This document shows, piece by piece, positions 8,905 to 16,921 of a stretch of 64,000 bases of DNA. The first letter of the stretch is position 1. Every line of letters starts with the position of its first letter. Made by a program: the position numbers and the translations under genes. The stretch comes from Palsa-504 sp963789225. Lineage in GTDB: Bacteria > Actinomycetota > Actinomycetes > Streptosporangiales > Streptosporangiaceae. The notes beneath the pieces were generated by a model. It had not been told where the DNA came from and searched no databases. It saw only the letters and a program-made list of their open reading frames with translations. The DNA lies in assembly GCA_963789225.1 (NCBI GenBank), contig CAWBKD010000015.1, positions 62,001 to 126,000 of the forward strand, written 5' to 3'.

Positions 8905-9294
8905 CATGTGAGTATTCGGTGCGCCGGGGTGGCCGGGAGAGGCGCCACGGCTCGTTCGGGATAAACGGCTTGTGATCTTAGGGTGTTGGGTGCGAGGCGG
9001 CGCTGTTACCGCTGCGCGGCGAGGCATCAGATGCGGGCCGGAATAATGCCGTCGGCGCCCTCCTCTTCGCGGGGTGAAACGTACCCTATGAACCTCGTCA
9101 AGGCTCCGCTACGCTCGTTTCGACGGGGCTGTAACGGCCCGTTTTATGGCCCGCATTGGCTGGGGTGGTCATGGGCTGGGGAGGATTCGTCATCGTCGGC
9201 TGCGCGCCACGGACGATGCAGTTGAAGTCATCAATCGGCACGGGCGGGGCTGTCGATGGCCTTCCGCTGGCGGGTATTGGCAGGGGGCAGCAGC
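8905..9294. other. Long 5' region of the repeat-protein/dynamin/Hsp70 block
   Basis: About 390 bases without a supported gene. It contains one copy of the motif CGTTCGGGATA (8953-8963) and a less GC-rich stretch (GTGAAACGTACCCTATGAAC around 9074-9093) that could be a promoter for the rightward block. The repeat-protein gene starts at 9295 after AGGGGG. Long leaders of this kind often carry regulation, but no known riboswitch fold was recognised. Confidence 0.35.
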
Positions 9295-11508
9295 ATGGCT
9301 GACAAGCACACACAAACCGGCACCCCCGGCTCCGGCACCAGCGGTCCGGCGATGATCGACGACCAAGGCAACGTGTTCACGCAGGACAACCCCAGCGGAG
9401 CGGCGGGCGCCGACCCGCAAGCCGGCACCGGCGGGCCCGTCATGATCGACGACCAAGGCAACGTGTTCACCCAGGACAACCCCAGCGGAACACCGGGCGC
9501 CGACCCGCAAGCCGGCACCGGCGGGCCCGTCATGATCGACGACCAAGGCAACGTGTTCACCCAGGACAACCCCAGCGGAACACCGGGCGCCGACCCGCAA
9601 GCCGGCACCGGCGGGCCCGTCATGATCGACGACCAAGGCAACGTATTTACCCAGGACAACCCCAGCGGGGTGGCACCGGGAACAGGGGTGGTGACGCCGG
9701 GAACAATCGACTGGCTAGTACCCGGGCAGGAAGACAACCCGCTCTTTCATGACGACCCGCCCGACCAGGGCTCGCCTGTCGATTACAGCATTCCCCAACT
9801 GCTAGCTGTAGCCCTGACGGGCGGTGATCCGGCTGAAGGAACTGGGTCGGGCGAGCCCGGCGACGACTACGATCCCTCGGTAGACACGGCCGGTTTGATC
9901 ACGTCGGCGGACGAGGGAACCGACGAAGATGCCGACCTGTTGCCGGCCGACATACCCGGCAGCGAAGGTGCGGCTCTCGGGACTTCGAGCGGTTTGGCGG
10001 ATCTGCCGACGGACGATGAACTTGACGTCGATGGAAGCGGAGCGGAAGCGCCCCCGGAGCAATTCGACCAGTTCAACACGGGGTCTGGCCAGCCGGGGGA
10101 TGACGGCGATGCCACGCCCGACCAGTCCGGTTCCGGCGATGAAGACGAGCCTGACACGGTCACCACGAGCGTCCAGGGCGTCATCCTCGGCGACCAGACC
10201 GTCATCGGGGACCAGGACACCGGCGACACCACCGTCGGCGGCGACCAGACCATCACCGGCCAGGACCAGACCATCACCGGGCAGGACCAGACCGCGGTCG
10301 GCGGCGACCAGACCCTGATCGGCGACCAGGACACCGGCGACACCACCGTCGGCGGCGACCAGACCATCACCGGCCAGGACCAGACCGCGGTCGGCGGCGA
10401 CCAGACCCTGATCGGCGACCAGGACACCGGCGACACCACCGTCGGCGGCGACCAGACCATCACCGGCCAGGACCAGACCGCGGTCGGCGGCGACCAGACC
10501 ATCACCGGCCAGGACCAGACCGCGGTCGGCGGCGACCAGACCCTGATCGGCGACCAGGACACCGGAGACCAGGACGCCGACGCGTTCGGGGATTACCGCG
10601 GACAAAGCCTCGACGAGGATGAGCAGGCGACGGATCTCAGCGCCGCAGCGACGGATTACACGGGCAGCGCGCAAGAGCAGGTCGAGCTATCCCAGGACGC
10701 GGCAGATACCGGTGACTCGGACCTCTCCCAGGCCGACCTGACACAGGCTTCCTCGCTCGGAACGCTGGCCAGCGACGACGCCGGGACGGCTATCCAGTCG
10801 CAGGCCGATGTGAGTGACCTCGACCCAGCCGCGGGCGTTATGGCCGGAACGGAACAACCTGATCCTGGAACCGCCGGGCCGGACGTCGACGACAGCGCGG
10901 TCGCGGCGCTGGAGGGCGCGGATACGGTCACCGAGTCCGCGCAGGAGAACCGCTCGCCGGACGGCGGGGCGGCACCAGCCGGGCAAGCTGGGTCCGCTTC
11001 TGATGAGCCGGACGATGAGTCGGAACCGCCCTTTATCGACTTCGGCGAGGACGACAGCGGTGATTCCTCGGGCTACTCGGTCTCGCTGAACACCTCGCTA
11101 AGCCTCGTGTCGGGGGGTTCCACCTATCAGTCATCGGATAGCGGGTTGGCATCTTCGGCCGACCTGATCGATCAGTCTTATGTGCCGGACGATCCGCCGC
11201 CGGCCCAGGAATGGAGTGGCAACTGGTACGACGAAAGCGCCAGCACCGTCCCGGACGATCCGGGAGTGCCGGACGATCCGGGAGTGCCGGACGATCCGGG
11301 AGTGCCGGACGATCCGGGAGTGCCGGACGATCCGGGGGTGCCGGACGATCCGGGAGTGCCGGACGATCCGGGGGTGCCGGACGATCCGGGGGTGCCGGAC
11401 GATGAGGGCTACTCCGACGGCGGGTACGGCGGGGGTGAGTCTTATGAGACGCCGGTTGAGGACCCGGTGGAGTCCGCGCCCGTCGATACGGGGGGCGGGG
11501 ATGACTAA
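9295..11508 (+). CDS. Large acidic repeat protein heading the dynamin/Hsp70 block
   Basis: The protein has 737 residues from ATG 9295, chosen over an in-frame ATG at 9256 because GCAGGGGG stands before it. It is very rich in Asp, Gly, Thr and Gln, has no signal peptide or membrane segment, and is probably largely disordered. Three separate tandem arrays are visible: four ~30-residue units (core MIDDQGNVFTQDNPSG), a middle array built from GDQT, GQDQT and GDQDTGD words, and nine VPDDPG units near the C-terminus. The tail is SDGGYGGGESYETP followed by an acidic end. It sits where IniB, another low-complexity protein, sits before the two dynamins in mycobacterial iniBAC, but the IniB N-terminal domain is not seen. 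A scaffold or client of the dynamins is an inference. Confidence 0.75.
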   Translation: MADKHTQTGTPGSGTSGPAMIDDQGNVFTQDNPSGAAGADPQAGTGGPVMIDDQGNVFTQDNPSGTPGADPQAGTGGPVMIDDQGNVFTQDNPSGTPGADPQAGTGGPVMIDDQGNVFTQDNPSGVAPGTGVVTPGTIDWLVPGQEDNPLFHDDPPDQGSPVDYSIPQLLAVALTGGDPAEGTGSGEPGDDYDPSVDTAGLITSADEGTDEDADLLPADIPGSEGAALGTSSGLADLPTDDELDVDGSGAEAPPEQFDQFNTGSGQPGDDGDATPDQSGSGDEDEPDTVTTSVQGVILGDQTVIGDQDTGDTTVGGDQTITGQDQTITGQDQTAVGGDQTLIGDQDTGDTTVGGDQTITGQDQTAVGGDQTLIGDQDTGDTTVGGDQTITGQDQTAVGGDQTITGQDQTAVGGDQTLIGDQDTGDQDADAFGDYRGQSLDEDEQATDLSAAATDYTGSAQEQVELSQDAADTGDSDLSQADLTQASSLGTLASDDAGTAIQSQADVSDLDPAAGVMAGTEQPDPGTAGPDVDDSAVAALEGADTVTESAQENRSPDGGAAPAGQAGSASDEPDDESEPPFIDFGEDDSGDSSGYSVSLNTSLSLVSGGSTYQSSDSGLASSADLIDQSYVPDDPPPAQEWSGNWYDESASTVPDDPGVPDDPGVPDDPGVPDDPGVPDDPGVPDDPGVPDDPGVPDDPGVPDDEGYSDGGYGGGESYETPVEDPVESAPVDTGGGDD
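9341..9670 (+). repeat. Array A: four ~90-bp in-frame tandem repeats
   Basis: Each unit encodes about 30 residues with the core MIDDQGNVFTQDNPSG and the spacer GADPQAGTGGP. Units 2-4 are almost identical at the DNA level (for example GACCAAGGCAACGTGTTCAC recurs), which indicates recent duplication or homogenisation. Unit 1 and the end of unit 4 diverge. Confidence 0.9.
10189..10572 (+). repeat. Array B: GDQT / GQDQT / GDQDTGDTTV repeats
   Basis: This is a higher-order array in the acidic protein. Modules encoding GDQT(L/V)IGDQDTGDTTVG alternate with modules encoding GDQTITGQDQTAVG. The longer composite occurs about three times with near-identical DNA, followed by shorter GDQTITGQDQTAVG copies. 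Copy number looks prone to slippage. Confidence 0.9.
11248..11409 (+). repeat. Array C: nine 18-bp repeats encoding VPDDPG
   Basis: Nine consecutive 18-base units occur, eight encoding VPDDPG and the last VPDDEG. The units differ almost only at one wobble base (GGA or GGG), so the array is recent. All units keep the reading frame. Confidence 0.95.
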
Positions 11509-11550
11509 TGAGCTCGGCCGCGTCCGTCGGGATGACCTGCGGACGCGGTC

Positions 11551-13056
11551 ATGAGCCGGGACCAGATGCCGCCCGTGCGGCCGTTGACCGAGGCCACCGA
11601 GGCCGTCATCTCACTGGTGGAGCTGGCCATGGTCCCGCAGAAGGGGACGACCCACGACAAGCTGCGGCAGGTCAGGGACGCGCTGCGGGAACCGGTCAGG
11701 ATCGCGGTAGCCGGACGGGTCAATGCCGGGAAGTCGACGCTGGTCAATGCCCTGGTCGGGCAGATCGTCGCGCCAACCGACGTCAGCGAGTGCACCAAGA
11801 TGGTCACCTGGTACCGGTATGGGAGCCCGCAGCGGCTTGAGATCGTCATGCGCGACGGCACCCGCCGCCGGGAACGGCTCGGCACAGGCGGCAGGCTGCC
11901 CTCCGAGCTCGGCGTGAATCACACCGAGGTGCGCCGGCTGGAGGCGTGGCTGGCCAACGACACGCTGCGGTCCATGACCCTCATCGACACGCCAGGCCTC
12001 GCCTCGCTCAACGCCGAACTGAGTGCGGCGACCGAGGACCTCCTGGCCGCGGATCAGGCGACGGCGTCGGCCGAGGCGACGGCCGATGCCCTGGTATTCA
12101 TCTTCAACACCGAGGTCAGGCCGGACGAGGCCGCGGCGATCAGGTCGTTCCGGGAGTCGAGCGGCGGGCCGGGCGGCGGGACGGGCAACGCGATCGGGGT
12201 GCTGTCCAAGGCGGACAAGCTCGCGTTCGGGACGGGCTGGTGGGATACCGCGCAACGGCTGGCGAAGCGGCAGGCTGAGCAGATGCAGGACGAGCTGGTG
12301 ACGGTGGTACCGTTGGTCGGCTTGATCGCGGAGACCACCGAGAGCGCCCAGCTGACCCAGCGGGACGGCGTGAACCTGGTGGAGTTGGCCGCCATGGATC
12401 CGGCCAGCCTGGCCCTGCTGCAGCTGTCGGCGAGCAAGTTCACCAGCGGCGACTCGCCGGTATCGGCCGAAGACCGGGACCGGCTGCTGAGGCTCCTCGA
12501 TCTGCAGGGCATCGGAGTCGCGGTCGAGCTCATCCGCGAGGAGGGCCTATCCGGCGCCGCCGCGATCAGGCGGGCTTTGTCGGACCGGTCCGGCATCGGG
12601 GAGCTGAGGGCCCTGATCACCGACACGTTCCGAGGAAAGGGCGAAGCCCTCAAGATCCGCTCGGCGCTGCAGGCGATCGAGCGCCTGTGTTCCGCGCCGC
12701 CGGATGACGCTGACCTGGCCGCGTTGCATCCGCTCGCGGACGACATCGAGCGGCTCAGGCTGGCACCGGTCATGCACCAGGTCGCCGAGGTCGAGGCGTT
12801 CGTGCTCTGGAGCAGCGGTGCGGTCGTGCTGCCGGATGAGCTTTCCGCGGACCTGATTCGCATGGCGACCGGCGTGACGCCTGGTGAACGCCTCGGGGCG
12901 AGCACCGAAGCCGACCGGGACCTGCGCCAGGCGGCGCTGGAGGGTTCCGCGCGATGGCACGGACGGCTCGTAGCGGCGTCGGCCGACCCGGCACGCATCG
13001 CCCGGGTGATGTGGCGGTCTTACGCACTGGCACACGAGCAGGCAGGTGGCACGTGA
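11551..13056 (+). CDS. Dynamin-like GTPase 1 (IniA-like position)
   Basis: The 501-residue protein has a dynamin-type GTPase domain: P-loop GRVNAGKST at 55-63, switch II DTPG at 146-149 and the base-recognition motif SKAD at 219-222. A threonine in the PTDVSECT segment after the P-loop could act as the G2 residue. The C-terminal half is helical, as in bacterial dynamin-like proteins, but has no obvious membrane helix. Bacterial dynamins of this type act in pairs at the membrane (DynA/DynB in Streptomyces, IniA/IniC in mycobacteria). It starts 42 bases after the repeat-protein gene and its stop overlaps the next start by GTGA, so the two GTPases should be translated together. Confidence 0.87.
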   Translation: MSRDQMPPVRPLTEATEAVISLVELAMVPQKGTTHDKLRQVRDALREPVRIAVAGRVNAGKSTLVNALVGQIVAPTDVSECTKMVTWYRYGSPQRLEIVMRDGTRRRERLGTGGRLPSELGVNHTEVRRLEAWLANDTLRSMTLIDTPGLASLNAELSAATEDLLAADQATASAEATADALVFIFNTEVRPDEAAAIRSFRESSGGPGGGTGNAIGVLSKADKLAFGTGWWDTAQRLAKRQAEQMQDELVTVVPLVGLIAETTESAQLTQRDGVNLVELAAMDPASLALLQLSASKFTSGDSPVSAEDRDRLLRLLDLQGIGVAVELIREEGLSGAAAIRRALSDRSGIGELRALITDTFRGKGEALKIRSALQAIERLCSAPPDDADLAALHPLADDIERLRLAPVMHQVAEVEAFVLWSSGAVVLPDELSADLIRMATGVTPGERLGASTEADRDLRQAALEGSARWHGRLVAASADPARIARVMWRSYALAHEQAGGT

Positions 13057-14912
13057 CCGACCCGGCCCAGCGGGACCTCGAACTCGCACGCCATTTCCAG
13101 GTCGCCGTCAACGGGGCGCTGGCGGAGTTCCAGGCGGCGGACCGCCCGGACCTCGCCCGGGAAGTGACCGCCGAGGCCAACCGGGCCCGGGCGGCGCGCC
13201 CGGTCGTCCTCGTGGCAGGCGAGACTAAACGCGGCAAGAGCACGCTGGTCAACGCCCTCGCGCGCAAGTCCGGGCTGTCTCCGACCGGGCCGGACGTCGC
13301 GACGAGTACGTATATCGCGATCAGGTACGGTGAGCGGCCCGGCGCCACGGTGGCGGTCCGCGTGGACGGCGCGCTGAAGCGGCGTGCCATCCAGGTCAAG
13401 GACATTGGCGAGTGGGCCACCACGGACGGCAACCCAGGGAACATCAGGCAGGTGGCCGGGGTGGAGGTGACCCTGGGGACGCCCCTGCTGCGGTCGGTCA
13501 CGCTGATCGACACCCCAGGGAACGGCGGGCTCGAGTCGGGCCAGGGAGCCGTCAGCGTGCCGACCGCCCGGCAGGCGGACGCGATCATCTTCGTGCTGGA
13601 CGCGGGCGCCCCGATCACCTTGCCCGAGCTCGCATTCCTCCGTGAGACGTCCGCCAACGTCAACGCGGTCATCATCGTGATCGCGAAGGCCGACAACTAC
13701 CCCGGCTGGAAGCGGATCGTCGATGACGACACGGACCTGCTGGTCCGGTTCGCTCCGGCGCTCGCGAACGCTCCGATCCTGCCGGTGTCGGCACGGCTGG
13801 CCGTGGCCGCGCTCGCGCAGCCGCCAGGTCCGGTCGCGGACGAGTTGTGGCGCGAGTCCGGCCTCCCGAATCTGGAGCGGATCCTGGCCGAGCGGGTGGC
13901 CGCCCGCGCCGGCGTGCTGCGCGGCTGCAACGTCCTGCTGGCCAGCCGATCCGGGTTGCAGGCGCTGGCCGGCCTGTCGGCGGCCCGGCTCGCGATGGCT
14001 CACGGGGATCCCGCCATGCGGGCGGAGATCGAGACCGAGCGTGCGCGCCTGGCCGATTTCCGCCGGGAGAGCTCGGCCTGGGGACACCGGCTCGGTGCCG
14101 CCGTGCAGAAGATCAGGCTCGATCATACGCATGAGCTCGGCCGCAGCCTGGCCGATCTGAGGCGGTCGTACATCCACCGGATCGAGCAGAAGCGCCGGGA
14201 CCCGGACGAGGTCATAGCCGACGCGCTGTTCGGGGATGTCGAGCAGCTGGCCAACTCGCTGTCCGAGCAGGCCGGCCAGCAGCTCACCGAGCTGATTACC
14301 GAGCTCATGGGGGAAGTGGACGAGCAGACGCCGCTGAGCGCGGCCATCGAGAAGGCCTCCACCACCGCCTTCGCCGGCCTGACCCGCGTCGAGCGGACCG
14401 GCGGCCGCGGGCTGACCAAGGTGGACAAGCTCGCGGGCCTAGTGAGCTTCTCCAGCGGAAAGAGCATCGGGGGCATCCTCACGGCCTTGCCGTTCGTGGC
14501 CGGCTTCGGGTTGCCGGTGATCGGCGTCGGCCTCGGCGCGGGCGGGCTGTTCTCAGTCCTGATGACCCGCGGCCGACAGGAGCTCGCCAATCAGGCCAAC
14601 CTCAAGACCTGGTGCGAATGGCAGATCACCGAGTCGCAGCGCGAGATCGCGACGGACTTCGCCCGCCGCATGGTGGACGTGCAGGAGGAGCTCAGGGTGG
14701 CGCTGGCCGACTACATCGAGCGCAGGCGGAAGGAGCTCGACTGGGCCATAGCCCAGGTGGAGCGGGTTCCGGCCGGTGGCAAATCTGGCCAGGTGGAAGC
14801 CGTCGAAGCCGAGGCCAAGCGGATCAGGGAGCTGCTGGGCGGCACCGACCGGGTGCTCGCGGCGATGGGCTCCTTCCGCGTCGGCGCACCAGCGATCAAG
14901 GGCAAGCCGTGA
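13053..14912 (+). CDS. Dynamin-like GTPase 2 with a hydrophobic membrane-insertion segment
   Basis: The protein has 619 residues from GTG 13053, which overlaps the previous stop (GTGA); the open frame extends further upstream but that part is a shadow of dynamin 1. GTPase motifs: GETKRGKST at 56-64, DTPG at 153-156 and AKAD at 211-214. A helical stalk follows, then a hydrophobic stretch at about 465-510 (GGILTALPFVAGFGLPVIGV) that fits the membrane paddle of bacterial dynamins, and a C-terminal helix. The pair of a soluble and a membrane-inserting dynamin suggests a hetero-oligomer acting on the cytoplasmic membrane. Its stop overlaps the Hsp70-like start by GTGA. Confidence 0.87.
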   Translation: MTDPAQRDLELARHFQVAVNGALAEFQAADRPDLAREVTAEANRARAARPVVLVAGETKRGKSTLVNALARKSGLSPTGPDVATSTYIAIRYGERPGATVAVRVDGALKRRAIQVKDIGEWATTDGNPGNIRQVAGVEVTLGTPLLRSVTLIDTPGNGGLESGQGAVSVPTARQADAIIFVLDAGAPITLPELAFLRETSANVNAVIIVIAKADNYPGWKRIVDDDTDLLVRFAPALANAPILPVSARLAVAALAQPPGPVADELWRESGLPNLERILAERVAARAGVLRGCNVLLASRSGLQALAGLSAARLAMAHGDPAMRAEIETERARLADFRRESSAWGHRLGAAVQKIRLDHTHELGRSLADLRRSYIHRIEQKRRDPDEVIADALFGDVEQLANSLSEQAGQQLTELITELMGEVDEQTPLSAAIEKASTTAFAGLTRVERTGGRGLTKVDKLAGLVSFSSGKSIGGILTALPFVAGFGLPVIGVGLGAGGLFSVLMTRGRQELANQANLKTWCEWQITESQREIATDFARRMVDVQEELRVALADYIERRRKELDWAIAQVERVPAGGKSGQVEAVEAEAKRIRELLGGTDRVLAAMGSFRVGAPAIKGKP

Positions 14913-16801
14913 CGTACTCGCTCGCCGTCGGCCTCGGCACCACGTTCACCCGGGCCGTGATCGCCACCCAGGAGGGACCCCGCCCGCTGGGCCTGGAGGA
15001 AGGGCCCGCGCCGTCAGCCGTCTGGCTGGATCCTCGCGGCGGCTGGCAGGTCGGCAGCGACGCGCTGGCGCACGCGGCCGAGGTCCCGGAAGCTTTCGAC
15101 CCCGCGCCGTTGCGTTCGGTCGGCGAGGGGCGGCTGCTGCTGGGCGGGAAACTGGTTCCGGTCACCAACGCGCTCGGGGCCCTGGTGAAACGGGCCATCG
15201 AGGAGGCCAGGCGGGCCGAAGGCTCGGGCCCCCGTGATGTCCGCCTCACCTGTCCGGCGCACTGGCGGGGCGAGCGCCGCCAGGCGCTTGAGCAAGCCGC
15301 CCGGTCGGCCGACCTGGACACCGTCACCATGATCACGGAACCGGTCGCGGCGGCCACCAGGCTGCGCGGCAGGCACGTCACCGTGGGCGAACAGGTCGGG
15401 ATCCTCGATTTCGGCGGCGCGTCGTTCACCGCGTCGGTCGTCCGCAATACCCACCGCGGTTTCGAGCTTGCGGCGCCGGCCGTCGTCAGGGATCTCGGCG
15501 GTGATGATATCGACGAGCTGATCATGGATCACCTGCGGAGCGGCTTGCCCGACTCGCACCCGGGCTGGGAGAACCTCGTCGCGCCCGCGGACGAACACTG
15601 GCGGCGCGCGGCGCTGGACCTGCGCCTGGCCGTCCGCCGGGCCAAGGAAGAGCTCTCGGAGCGGGTCGCCACGCTGGTTACCATCCCCGCACTGGACATG
15701 GAGATCCAGCTCACCAAGGCCGAACTCGAACCGCTCATGCTGCCCGTCCTTGACCAGGCCATCGACCTGGCCCAGATGACGCTGGACGGGGCCGGGGTGC
15801 CCGCGGAGAGCCTCTCCGCGCTGTACCTGATCGGGGGATCGAGCCGGATCCCGCTGTTCGCGGATCGCGTCTGGGAGAGACTAGGCGTCCAGCCAGAGGT
15901 TCCGGACGACCCGGAGCTGGCCAGCGTGCTCGGGGCCGCGTTCGGGGTCGCCGAGCACCTGTTCGAAGCCGGGTCCCGCTTCCGCGGACGGCTGGCGGCC
16001 AATTCAGCCAGCCTGGCGTGGCGGTTCGGCAAGGTCGGTGGCACCCGGCTCATCCTGTCCGGCGACGGCATCGCCGTCCAGGCAGACGATTCGCCCAGCG
16101 AGGGCCCGGACGTGGCCGCGCTCGCCGCGGCCGCCGAGACCCGGCTCGCGGCATCAGGTCCCGGCTACGTGAGCATGAAGCTGGGCCCGGCCCGGGTGCT
16201 GCAGAGATACGACGGCCTGGAGCGCAGGTACTCGATCGTGGAGGACGGCCGCCGCGTCGTCAACCTGGAGTGGTACCTCCACAATGGCTCGCACTGGATC
16301 GTGGTGTCCGCTCCCGAGCAGGCCCGCGAGGTGGCCGACCGGCTGGTCCTCGAACCGCCCCGGGACGATCCGATGAATCCGGACAGGTTCTTCAAGCTCC
16401 GCATCGCCGCCGATGTCCCGGTGGGCTGGACGGCCACCGAGCGCCTCATCCTCGTCGGGGCCACGGCCGTCCGCCAGTTCGTGGCCGAAGGCCACCCGGA
16501 GTCGGTGGACGGCTCGCTGCACCGTGACTCCGAATGGTTCACCCGGCGGTTCCCCTCCCCCCGGTACGTCGAGACCGAGCGGAATGCCTGCCTGTTCCTC
16601 GGCGGGCACGAGGCGAAGTCCGTCACCCTGCGCGACAGCTTCAACAACAGCTACACGCGCGTCTTGTCCGGCCTGGTCGACGGCCGCGGCTACCGGATCA
16701 TCGCGACCCTCCCGTGGTCCGAACGGCAGGGATTGCGGCTGCTGTCCGAATACAAGGGATTGCGGGTGCTCGACAAAAGTGCCCTGCTGGTGCTGACCTG
16801 A
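14909..16801 (+). CDS. Hsp70-like actin-fold ATPase with an unrecognised C-terminal domain
   Basis: The protein has 630 residues from GTG 14909 (GTGA overlap with the dynamin 2 stop). The N-terminal ~370 residues form an Hsp70/actin-type ATPase: phosphate-1 loop GLGTTFTRAVI near 8-18, phosphate-2 ILDFGGASFTASVV near 164-177 and adenosine motif LIGGSSRIPLF near 307-317. The C-terminal ~250 residues do not look like the DnaK substrate-binding domain; they contain VVNLEWYLHNGSHWIVVSA and CLFLGGHEAKSVTLRDSFNN, which I cannot assign. Overlap with two dynamin genes implies a shared function, perhaps ATP-driven assembly or recycling of the GTPases or of the acidic repeat protein. That role is inference. 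Confidence 0.82.
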   Translation: MTYSLAVGLGTTFTRAVIATQEGPRPLGLEEGPAPSAVWLDPRGGWQVGSDALAHAAEVPEAFDPAPLRSVGEGRLLLGGKLVPVTNALGALVKRAIEEARRAEGSGPRDVRLTCPAHWRGERRQALEQAARSADLDTVTMITEPVAAATRLRGRHVTVGEQVGILDFGGASFTASVVRNTHRGFELAAPAVVRDLGGDDIDELIMDHLRSGLPDSHPGWENLVAPADEHWRRAALDLRLAVRRAKEELSERVATLVTIPALDMEIQLTKAELEPLMLPVLDQAIDLAQMTLDGAGVPAESLSALYLIGGSSRIPLFADRVWERLGVQPEVPDDPELASVLGAAFGVAEHLFEAGSRFRGRLAANSASLAWRFGKVGGTRLILSGDGIAVQADDSPSEGPDVAALAAAAETRLAASGPGYVSMKLGPARVLQRYDGLERRYSIVEDGRRVVNLEWYLHNGSHWIVVSAPEQAREVADRLVLEPPRDDPMNPDRFFKLRIAADVPVGWTATERLILVGATAVRQFVAEGHPESVDGSLHRDSEWFTRRFPSPRYVETERNACLFLGGHEAKSVTLRDSFNNSYTRVLSGLVDGRGYRIIATLPWSERQGLRLLSEYKGLRVLDKSALLVLT

Positions 16802-16891
16802 ACGGGCCGGCAGCGGGCGCGCCGGGCGCTGTCGCGGCGCCGGGCGTTTGGTCGCGGGCCGGTTAGGCTGGGCCGGGTGGAATACCATCGC

Positions 16892-16902
16892 CGTTCGGGA
16901 TA
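16892..16902 (+). promoter_or_regulatory. CGTTCGGGATA motif upstream of the nhaA-type gene
   Basis: The 11-mer CGTTCGGGATA occurs 20 bases before the GTG at 16922. The same 11-mer is present at 8625-8635 and 8953-8963. Here it is close enough to be a promoter element (possibly a -10-like GGGATA), but there is no experimental basis and the other copies are not equally placed. Confidence 0.3.
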
Positions 16903-16921
16903 AAAGGTTGGTGAGGGCGCG

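Noticed and set aside
9341..11409. CRISPR or mobile-element repeats
   Set aside because: All units are in frame inside one protein and have no spacers, terminal inverted repeats or transposase.
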